Assembly (NCBI GenBank): GCA_965370965.1
Contig: CBDUWQ010000003.1
Span: 1-52,878, forward strand
From: GH45 sp965370965
GTDB lineage: Bacteria; Bacteroidota; Bacteroidia; Bacteroidales; SZUA-534
Reading direction: 5' to 3'
Length of the DNA: 52,878 nt
The notes beneath the pieces were generated by a model that saw only the letters and a list, made by a program, of their open reading frames with translations, did not search any database and was not told where the DNA came from. Shown here one piece after another: positions 1 to 6,930 of the stretch; position 1 is the stretch's first letter, and every line of letters starts with the position of its first letter. The position numbers and the translations under genes are program-made.

Positions 1-800
1 TTTTCGCTGACATCACTTGCCCAAACCACAGAATATCCGCTATTAATAGCATTATTAAACATATTCATCATATCATCCATAGGAACGTTTATGTAAAGGC
101 TCCAAGTCCAGTTATCGGGTACTTCAATAATAAACGATTTATAAAAAGGGTGGTGTGTAAAAGAGGTAAAAAAGTAGTAATCGTCAGGATTAATGCCTAC
201 TATTTCGTCGGCAAAAGTACGGGGAGAATACTCTTTGCTATTCCACTCAAATTTTTCGGGTACTTTGCCAAGATAAGCATCTAAAATACCAATAAAGCCA
301 TTGTACCATGCTGTAGATAGCTTGCGGTTTTTGTTTTTAATAACTCCATCAAGGTAATTTTTTAATACTTCATCTAATTCGCCATGCGTGTGAACATCGG
401 TTCCATAGTTAAGTCCGGTATAAACATCTTGTGGTATCGCACCATAGTTTTTATAAATATGAAATGCATCGTTAACAGCACCACCGCCGCCAAAATTATA
501 TTTTCCGTGCATACGCACATATGTTTTAGCTTTTTCTTCATAACTCATGCGCACAACATACAGTTCCGACAAGTTTACATACTCTTTGCCAATACGCAAC
601 ATTTCAGCTTCAATCATTCCCAATGTTGAATAGCTCCAACAAGTGCCTGCCCGTTGCTGATTGTTAACTTCGGTGCTTGCAACCTCTTTTACCATTGTAA
701 ACTTATAACCTTCGGGTTTACTCACTACAGTATCTTGTGCAAATAAAAAATTTGACATGAACAAACCGATTACTCCTAATAATAATATCTGCTTAATCAT
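1..800 (-). CDS. Secreted C1-family cysteine peptidase, bleomycin hydrolase/aminopeptidase C-like (3' end outside window)
   Basis: The minus strand from the ATG at 800 reads a signal peptide (MIKQILLLGVIGLFMSNFLF then AQ) followed by a papain-type active-site region, NNQQRAGTCWSYST, where the Cys is the nucleophile. About 266 codons are visible before the window edge, so the His and Asn of the triad are not seen. The C1B (PepC/bleomycin hydrolase) group places this Q..G.CW motif near the mature N-terminus and has a long insertion before the His, which fits what is visible. Cytosolic PepC has no signal peptide, so this is an exported relative, likely periplasmic or surface-exposed. The downstream part is missing only because the window ends. 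Confidence 0.85.
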   Translation of the reverse strand, partial: MIKQILLLGVIGLFMSNFLFAQDTVVSKPEGYKFTMVKEVASTEVNNQQRAGTCWSYSTLGMIEAEMLRIGKEYVNLSELYVVRMSYEEKAKTYVRMHGKYNFGGGGAVNDAFHIYKNYGAIPQDVYTGLNYGTDVHTHGELDEVLKNYLDGVIKNKNRKLSTAWYNGFIGILDAYLGKVPEKFEWNSKEYSPRTFADEIVGINPDDYYFFTSFTHHPFYKSFIIEVPDNWTWSLYINVPMDDMMNMFNNAINSGYSVVWASDVSE

Positions 801-830
801 AATTTTTGTTTTAGTTTAATCTTAAGTATG

Positions 831-838
831 CAAAAATA
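831..838 (-). promoter_or_regulatory. Putative -7 box (TATTTTTG) for the C1 peptidase
   Basis: On the minus strand TATTTTTGC lies about 31 bases before the ATG at 800 and matches the Bacteroidota -7 consensus TAnnTTTG. No convincing -33 element was identified. Confidence 0.35.
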
Positions 839-926
839 ACAAAAAGTAACAGGTAAGTGTTAAAAATGTTGAGAAGTTAAATTTATAAAAGCAAGGGTTT
901 TGCTACGCTGTACAAAAATTAAAACC

Positions 927-998
927 CCCATCGCCTGTGGCACTTCCCCAAGGGGAAGATTACTCCCATCGCCTTTCAGGCACTTCCCCAGGCGGAAG
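927..998. repeat. Two tandem copies of a CTTCCCC..GGGGAAG dispersed repeat
   Basis: Two related units of about 33 bases follow each other (927-958 and 965-998). Each begins CCCATCGCCT and contains CACTTCCCC followed by a complementary GGGGAAG-like arm. A close relative lies at 31475-31507 and an inverted one at 34195-34230. It is intergenic and non-coding, and could fold as hairpins. Confidence 0.7.
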
Positions 999-1063
999 AC
1001 CGCCTTGTATTAACTATTATTGATTATCAGCAAATTTAATTAGCTTGCAATAAATATTAGAAT

Positions 1064-1537
1064 TTGAAAAACACCAATATAAAACATATGCTTTTTGCTA
1101 TTAAACTGTCAAATGATAGCATTAAACAGGGGGGAGGCCCTTTTGGAGCAGTAATTGTAAAAAACGGCGAAATAATTTCAACAGCAACCAATAGCGTAAC
1201 AAACGACAACGACCCAACAGCACATGCCGAGGTAAATGCCATTCGTAAAGCATGTAAAAATCTAAATACTTTTAACCTTGCAGGATGCACAATTTACACA
1301 TCGTGCGAGCCTTGTCCAATGTGTTTAAGTGCTATTTATTGGGCACATATTGAAAAGGTTTATTACGGTAATAGTAAAATTGATGCCGGTAGTTATGGAT
1401 TTGACGATTCATTTATATATGATGAAATTGAATTGCCTATTAAAAAAAGGAAAATCATGTTTGAGCAGCTTTTGCCCAATGAGGCTATAAAGGCTTTTAA
1501 AAAGTGGGGAGATATGGAGGGTAAAATTGAGTATTAG
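1064..1537 (+). CDS. guaD: Guanine deaminase (GuaD family)
   Basis: Hydrolyses guanine to xanthine and ammonia in purine salvage; cytoplasmic zinc enzyme of the CMP/dCMP deaminase fold. The zinc site is visible as His54 with catalytic Glu56 (TAHAEVNA) and Cys84/Cys87 (CEPCPMC). The C-terminal run FDDSFIYDEIELP and the terminal KIEY closely resemble Bacillus subtilis GuaD, which separates it from tRNA adenosine deaminase TadA. At 157 residues it has the family's normal length if translation starts at the TTG at 1064. The next in-frame ATG (1088) would remove seven to eight residues, and a stop at 1058 bars any earlier start. It stands alone in its orientation with repeats on both sides. Confidence 0.9.
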   Translation: MKNTNIKHMLFAIKLSNDSIKQGGGPFGAVIVKNGEIISTATNSVTNDNDPTAHAEVNAIRKACKNLNTFNLAGCTIYTSCEPCPMCLSAIYWAHIEKVYYGNSKIDAGSYGFDDSFIYDEIELPIKKRKIMFEQLLPNEAIKAFKKWGDMEGKIEY

Positions 1538-1555
1538 GCTATTTGCGAAGTCCAT

Positions 1556-1610
1556 AAATCTGCAAGCGGATTGTTTTTATCCACAAATAACACGAATGCC
1601 CACGAATTTT
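1556..1610. repeat. Dispersed repeat, copy 1 (GCAAGCGGATT ... CACGAATTTT)
   Basis: A stretch reading AAATCTGCAAGCGGATT, then TATCCAC and CACGAATTTT, recurs in diverged form at 45379-45460. It lies in the 260-base gap between guaD and the glycosylase. The rest of that gap contains a GGATGACT (from 1638) / AGTCATCC inverted pair and no gene. Confidence 0.55.
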
Positions 1611-1797
1611 ATATTACCCTCAAATCAGCAAGTTATCGGATGACTTATTGATTATTATAGAGATAGATTCATGTTTACGCATATTTTTGCAAAGCAGTCA
1701 TCCAATGATTAGTAAGTTAACAAGTTTGTTCTTGTGGATTTTAGGGAAGTTCATTAATTCGCACACTTGCATAATAGAGCAGACAAATTTAAAATAG

Positions 1798-2334
1798 ATG
1801 CAAAAAAAGATATGCAATAACAAAAAACTTACAAAGGACTTTTTTAACCGCGATGTTTTGGAGGTTGCCCCCGATTTACTTGGTAAAACAATAGTAAGGC
1901 AGTTTGCCAATGGCAAAACGGCAAGGTTTGTTATTTCGGAGGTTGAGGCTTATAGGGGCGAGGAGGATTTAGCATGCCATGCCCGCAAAGGGCGGACAAA
2001 ACGGACTGAGGTTATGTATATGGAGGGAGGTCATGTTTATGTTTACCTTATATATGGTATTCACTATATGCTTAATTTTGTTGTTGCAAAAGTTGATAAT
2101 CCTCAGGCTGTTTTAATCAGGGGAATTCATAATGTTATTGGACCCGGCAAGGTAAGCAAGTTACTTAAAATTGATAAAACATTTAATAAGCAAAACCTTT
2201 TTACATCAAACAGCATTTGGGTTGAAAATACCGGATTAGAGGTAAAATACAAAACCGATGTGCGTGTGGGCATTGATTACGCCGGTAATTACTGGAAAAA
2301 CCTACCATGGAGGTATATAAAAAATCTACCATAG
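1798..2334 (+). CDS. DNA-3-methyladenine glycosylase (Mpg/AAG family)
   Basis: Base-excision repair enzyme that removes alkylated and deaminated purines. The 178 residues carry the AAG core: FFNRDVLEVAPDLLGKTIV near residue 16, the catalytic segment ISEVEAYRGEEDLACHA with its essential Glu, and VYLIYGIHYMLNFV with the intercalating Tyr region. The C-terminal RVGIDYAG then WKNLPWRY is also typical. It is slightly shorter than many homologues (about 190-205), mainly through a shortened loop before the GPGKVSK segment, where homologues usually carry more Leu/Arg-rich sequence. ATG at 1798 is the first in frame and is followed by a Lys-rich leader. Single gene; the downstream neighbour is convergent. 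Confidence 0.9.
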   Translation: MQKKICNNKKLTKDFFNRDVLEVAPDLLGKTIVRQFANGKTARFVISEVEAYRGEEDLACHARKGRTKRTEVMYMEGGHVYVYLIYGIHYMLNFVVAKVDNPQAVLIRGIHNVIGPGKVSKLLKIDKTFNKQNLFTSNSIWVENTGLEVKYKTDVRVGIDYAGNYWKNLPWRYIKNLP

Positions 2335-2387
2335 AAATTGTGCAAGGTCGAAATAAAACGAGTCTTTAAACTATGGGTTTGCAAACT

Positions 2388-4076
2388 TTAAACTACCGAA
2401 TCAACAATTGATTGGGTAACATCATAGATGTAATCACCCAGCTTTTCCGACTCCGAAAAAATATCTTTATATAATGTACCTGTTTGGTACGAGTATTTAT
2501 CTTTTTCAATGTTATTTATATTCTTTTCCCTTAGCTTGTTTCTGTAGTTATTTATTTTTGTTTCAATTTTTTTTGCCCGTACATTATTTACCTTATAGTG
2601 ATGCTCGTCAAGGTTATCAATCATAATATTAAAGGCTTCATTAACCAAACCAAACATTTTAACGAGCTTCTCTTTTAATTCAGTAGTAAATTTATCCTTT
2701 TTACCTCGTGCACGGCTCATTGCCCTTGCAATATTTAGACATGAATCGCCCATGCTTTCAATTTCATCAATAATGCCCAGCATTGAGCTTATCCTTTTCG
2801 ATGAGCTTTTGCTCAATTCACCTTCCGCAGTTTTTGTAAGGTATTTAGCTATAGCTATTTCCATCTCGTCGCTTTTGTTTTCGCCGTTATCTACCTTATC
2901 AAACAGTTTGTTAAAATGGCGTTCTTTTTTCTCGTTTAGCATATTTGATAACCGCCCAAATAGTTTTTTTGTTTGTTGTGCATATAAAACAATCTCCTTT
3001 TTTGCCTGTATCAACGACAGTTCATTTGTACTAAGCATACCAAACTTAATATATTTTAGGTTAAACTCCTGTTCATCTTCTTTTACAGGAATTAGTTTTT
3101 CAACAAAAAGAACAATGTATTTTACAAACGATATTTGCAGTAAAACATTGGCCACATTAAAAAAGGTATGAAAAAGTGATAATGCTATTGGAATAGCTGC
3201 GGCGCTATAAAATGCAGATTTGCTTGATGTGGTTAAAATAACCCTGTCAACACCATTTAAGAAAAAAGGGAGGATAGAAAGCACCCAAATTACACCTACA
3301 ATATTAAAAACCAAGTGAGCCCGTGCAGCTCGTTTTGCAGTTGAATTTGCAACTGTGGCCGCAAGGTTTGCTGTAATTGTTGTTCCTATGTTTTCGCCAA
3401 GTACCATGGCGGCAGCCGTCTCAAAATCTATCCAACCATTATTACACATAACCAATGTTAAAGCCATTGTTGCGCTCGACGATTGTATAATAACAGTCAT
3501 AATTGTGCCAATGGCCAAAAAAATCAAGTTTGATCCTATGCCCATTCCCGTAAAATTCCTTAAAAATTCAAGAATCTCTGGATTATCTCCAATGTTTGGT
3601 ACACTGGTTTTTAGGCTCTCTAAACCTATAAACAATAGTGCAAAACCCACTAATACCTGCCCCCATGATTTATGCCTTGCCTTTTTTGAAAATATAAAAG
3701 GAAACCCGATACCAATAATTGGATAGGCCAATACACTCATTTTAACTTTAAAGCCGAGTATTGAAATAAGCCAGGCGGTTACAGTTGTGCCAATGTTTGC
3801 GCCCATTATTACGCCCACCGACTCGGTTAGGGTAAGTAACCCTGCGTTAACAAAACTCACTATCATAACGGTAGTGGCACTCGACGATTGTATTACGGCC
3901 GTAATAAGCACTCCGGTAAAAACACCCTTTATCCTGTTCGATGTCATAGCAGCCAAGAAATTCCTGAGTTTGCTACCTGCAACTTTTTGTAATGCCTCGC
4001 TCATCAATTTCATTCCGTAAAGGAATAACCCGAGTGCACCAATTAAGGTTAAAAAATCAAGTAAAGTATAGTTCAT
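2388..4076 (-). CDS. Na/Pi cotransporter family protein with C-terminal PhoU domain
   Basis: Inner-membrane transporter of the PNaS (NptA/YjbB) family, expected to couple sodium with phosphate, often for export in bacteria. The N-terminal 340 residues hold eight or so hydrophobic segments and the two inverted signature repeats, IQSSSATTVMIVSF (about residue 62) and IQSSSATMALTLV (about residue 198), which form the substrate pathway. The C-terminal about 210 residues are soluble, helical and PhoU-like (for example SSMLGIIDEIESMGDSCLNIA), a common fusion that links transport to phosphate status. At 562 residues it is full length for the fused form. The start ATG is immediately followed by the first membrane helix. 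Confidence 0.92.
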   Translation of the reverse strand: MNYTLLDFLTLIGALGLFLYGMKLMSEALQKVAGSKLRNFLAAMTSNRIKGVFTGVLITAVIQSSSATTVMIVSFVNAGLLTLTESVGVIMGANIGTTVTAWLISILGFKVKMSVLAYPIIGIGFPFIFSKKARHKSWGQVLVGFALLFIGLESLKTSVPNIGDNPEILEFLRNFTGMGIGSNLIFLAIGTIMTVIIQSSSATMALTLVMCNNGWIDFETAAAMVLGENIGTTITANLAATVANSTAKRAARAHLVFNIVGVIWVLSILPFFLNGVDRVILTTSSKSAFYSAAAIPIALSLFHTFFNVANVLLQISFVKYIVLFVEKLIPVKEDEQEFNLKYIKFGMLSTNELSLIQAKKEIVLYAQQTKKLFGRLSNMLNEKKERHFNKLFDKVDNGENKSDEMEIAIAKYLTKTAEGELSKSSSKRISSMLGIIDEIESMGDSCLNIARAMSRARGKKDKFTTELKEKLVKMFGLVNEAFNIMIDNLDEHHYKVNNVRAKKIETKINNYRNKLREKNINNIEKDKYSYQTGTLYKDIFSESEKLGDYIYDVTQSIVDSVV

Positions 4077-4364
4077 TTTATGCTATTTTAGTGATGCCAA
4101 AATAACTATATTTAGAAATATAAAAGAAAAAAAACAGCTAAATTTTTATGTTTTTTGGGAAGGCTTAATTTTTACCTAAAAATCTAAATAAAAATCTCTT
4201 ACAGTTCCGTATTGCACAATACTGCTACAAATGCTTACTTCAAAGTTTTTTACGCTTTGCAGCTAAAGTAAACAGTAAACTAAAGTTGTTATAGTACTTC
4301 AACTTAAGGCACTTTAATATACTTTTAACTTTAAACTCTTTTCTGGTTTATCAAGGTTAGAGTA

Positions 4365-5276
4365 TTATCTAATAATATGGTTTCTGATTTGCCTGGTTAT
4401 TTTTCTAATTTCAGAGAAATCATCATTATTTAAATTTAACATTTCAGAATTATTAAGCTTAATATGCTTTGTAGTTGTGTCAATAACAAGGCTTTCGGAT
4501 GGGAATTGTACATTTAGATTATCAAAAGCTTTTCTTAATTTTTTTAACAGTAAAAGATATTCCGACACATTAATATTGTCTTGCGATTGTTGCATAAGGC
4601 TGATAAGGCTATTGAGTGAAAATTTTTGTATAGCAATTTTACCAAGTAATTTTGAATTGGTTTCTTCATACATATTTGTGGCAATATAAAGGGTCTCAAT
4701 CCATCCGCCCAACAATATCAAACTTGCCGAGTGTTTTCTTCCACACTTTTTTAAAAAGATATCGGTTTTATTATAGGCTACTTTGGCAATAAAAACAAGC
4801 GAGTCAAATTTTTGCGAATTACTCTCAGCCTCATCGTATGTAAAATTTACAAATTCGTGGGGTATTTCAAGTTGGTTTGTAAGCCTTTGAATTGCAGCAC
4901 GGTACGACAACGATTGCTGCGATTGGTCAAACATCCATAAATAACTTATATCGGCTCCATAAACCCCAAGGTTAAGTGCAATTTTGGTACTCTCGGTGTA
5001 TTTGGTAATGTTGTTAATAGGGTTAATTAATGATGAGTTGAAGTACGATTCTTTTTTTGAAACTAAATAGGTTAATTCAACAGGCGAAAACAGATTATAA
5101 AAAACGATATCTTCATTTTTATAATTTTCGGGAACAAACGAAACAGTACCTTCCTCTTTTTCAAGCTCTTGGTTTATTTCAGCTTTTTTTATTTGCTCTT
5201 TATTTGCTTGATTACAAGAAACAAATAATAAAAGCATGAATATTATGATTATGTAAAAATGTTTATTCATTAACAT
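4365..5276 (-). CDS. Putative lipoprotein, tandem paralogue 1 (unknown function)
   Basis: 303 residues with a lipoprotein signal: a hydrophobic stretch then LLLFVSC, predicting lipidation at Cys21. I do not recognise a family. The mature protein is mostly alpha-helical in composition, with a conserved core YGADISYLWMF and later LILLGGWIETLYIA shared with the upstream neighbour. It is the second gene of a two-gene minus-strand set, 36 bases after its paralogue at 5313-6224, and the two have the same length. It probably sits on the periplasmic or outer face of the envelope. The N-terminus could be the first Met or the third residue. No catalytic motif is evident. Confidence 0.75.
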   Translation of the reverse strand: MLMNKHFYIIIIFMLLLFVSCNQANKEQIKKAEINQELEKEEGTVSFVPENYKNEDIVFYNLFSPVELTYLVSKKESYFNSSLINPINNITKYTESTKIALNLGVYGADISYLWMFDQSQQSLSYRAAIQRLTNQLEIPHEFVNFTYDEAESNSQKFDSLVFIAKVAYNKTDIFLKKCGRKHSASLILLGGWIETLYIATNMYEETNSKLLGKIAIQKFSLNSLISLMQQSQDNINVSEYLLLLKKLRKAFDNLNVQFPSESLVIDTTTKHIKLNNSEMLNLNNDDFSEIRKITRQIRNHIIR

Positions 5277-5312
5277 ACTAAATTGGTGTTTGTTACTTCA
5301 AAAATATGAAAT

Positions 5313-6224
5313 TTATTTTATAATATGATTTCTAATTTGTGATGTTAGCCCTTTAATCTCGGTAAATTGACTTGGATCAATTTTTACATTGTCAGTATCT
5401 TTAATTGTAATGCGCTTATTAACAGTGTCTATTACTATATCTTCATGGTTAAGTTGCGATTCAAGCTTTTTAAAACTCCCATTTAGTTTTTTCATAAGTA
5501 AAAGATATTCTGACATCACTATATCATCTTGGCAGTTTTGAATCATTGTTATTAAACTTGCCAATGAGTATTTTTGAGTAATAATTTTGGCTGCCAGCTT
5601 CGAGTTTGGCTCATTATACATGTTTACTGCAATATGCAGTGTTTCAATCCATCCGCCAAGTAATATTAAAACAGCAGAATTTTCGCGTTCACTACCTTTT
5701 AAAAATTTGTCGGTAGCATAATAGGCGTCTCTTGCAATTATTATTAAAGAGTCCATATCATCAGCGCTGCTTTCAGCCAATTTCATGGTTAATTCAACAA
5801 ATTTATTTGGTATGCCTATTTTTGAGGTTAGGTGTTGTATTGCCGATAAATATGACATGGCTTGTTGATTTTGCTCAAACATCCACAAATACGACAAATC
5901 GGCTCCATAAATTCCAATATTTAATGCAATTTTATGACTTAATGCATATTTAGTTATATTATCTAATGAATTTATATAAGCTGAATTATAATATGAGCTT
6001 TTTTTATCAATTACTTTATCCAAATCTAATGGCGAAAACATATTATAAAAAACCACATCTTCGCTTCTTTTGTCTTTTGGCAAACTTGTAGTATCAATTT
6101 CATTATTGTCAAGAGACACATCAAACTTTTGCTCTTTATCTGCTGTATTTTTATTATTGGAATTTGAGCAGCCCATAAAAAAGGCTATAGTCACTAAAAA
6201 CAGTAGAAAAAAAAGATATTTCAT
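5313..6224 (-). CDS. Putative lipoprotein, tandem paralogue 2 (unknown function)
   Basis: 303 residues beginning with a lipoprotein signal peptide (FFMGC, Cys19) followed by an Asn/Ser/Lys-rich tether. It matches the gene at 4365-5276 along its length; about half the residues look identical by eye in the central block that includes YGADLSYLWMF, LILLGGWIETLHIA and SEYLLLMKKL. This points to a local tandem duplication that has since diverged. The paired order and 36-base spacing suggest co-transcription from a promoter in 6225-6389. No enzymatic motif was seen; a structural or binding role in the envelope is possible but unproven. Confidence 0.75.
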   Translation of the reverse strand: MKYLFFLLFLVTIAFFMGCSNSNNKNTADKEQKFDVSLDNNEIDTTSLPKDKRSEDVVFYNMFSPLDLDKVIDKKSSYYNSAYINSLDNITKYALSHKIALNIGIYGADLSYLWMFEQNQQAMSYLSAIQHLTSKIGIPNKFVELTMKLAESSADDMDSLIIIARDAYYATDKFLKGSERENSAVLILLGGWIETLHIAVNMYNEPNSKLAAKIITQKYSLASLITMIQNCQDDIVMSEYLLLMKKLNGSFKKLESQLNHEDIVIDTVNKRITIKDTDNVKIDPSQFTEIKGLTSQIRNHIIK

Positions 6225-6341
6225 AAGGTAAATTTTTATTGATAATATGACACAAATACAATTAATTTATAAATATAGTAAAATGGCGTATAATTATTAG
6301 ACTTAAAGCCCAAATAAAAAGTAATAGTGGCATAAATTTGT

Positions 6342-6349
6342 TAATTTTG
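6342..6349 (+). promoter_or_regulatory. Putative -7 box (TAATTTTG) for queD
   Basis: TAATTTTGC lies 40 bases before the queD ATG and fits TAnnTTTG. An overlapping alternative, TAAATTTG, is at 6333-6340. No clear -33 element. Confidence 0.35.
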
Positions 6350-6389
6350 CATTTAATTCTTTAATAAAATTGTATAAGTTAAAATTACC

Positions 6390-6839
6390 ATGGCAATAAT
6401 TAGAGTTACCAAAGAGTTTAATTTTGAAATGGCGCATGCGCTTTATAATTACGATGGGCTTTGCAAAAATATCCATGGGCATTCATATAAACTTTTTGTA
6501 ACAGTTATTGGTACGCCAATAGCAGAAAAAAGCCACCCTAAACTTGGTATGCTGATTGATTTTGGCGACTTAAAGGTTATAATATACAAAGAAATTGTTG
6601 AGGTTTTTGACCATGCCCTTGTAATTAATAAAAGTTCAGGTTTTAGCAATCGCAAATATGGCCATGAAATGTTTGATAATACAATTTATGTTGATTACCA
6701 GCCCACATGCGAAAACATGGTTTATGATTTTGTTGGACGTATAAGGCCAATTTTGCCTTCCAATATTGAGTTACACAGCCTAAGGTTATATGAAACAGAA
6801 ACATCATATGCCGAATGGTTTGCTTCTGATAACATTTAA
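6390..6839 (+). CDS. queD: 6-carboxy-5,6,7,8-tetrahydropterin synthase (QueD/PTPS family)
   Basis: Converts dihydroneopterin triphosphate to 6-carboxytetrahydropterin, the second step towards queuosine (or, in PTPS proper, towards biopterin). 149 residues. Zinc-binding histidines are visible in FEMAHALYNY and in NIHGHSYKL, and the catalytic Cys lies just before the latter (YDGLCKNIHGHSY), as in QueD. The family's DHA segment (VFDHALVIN) and C-terminal Glu (RLYETETSYAEW) are present. A 20-residue stretch around SGFSNRKYGHEMFDNTI lengthens the middle loop relative to E. coli QueD (about 120 residues), as in several Bacteroidota homologues. No other queuosine gene is adjacent. Confidence 0.88.
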   Translation: MAIIRVTKEFNFEMAHALYNYDGLCKNIHGHSYKLFVTVIGTPIAEKSHPKLGMLIDFGDLKVIIYKEIVEVFDHALVINKSSGFSNRKYGHEMFDNTIYVDYQPTCENMVYDFVGRIRPILPSNIELHSLRLYETETSYAEWFASDNI

Positions 6840-6930
6840 ATTGTGCTTGCCTGAAAACGTCAAATAAAAATCTAACCTTGAACATTTGTTTTCATTATAT
6901 TTACTTTTTTAACTTTAGAATCAATATAAA

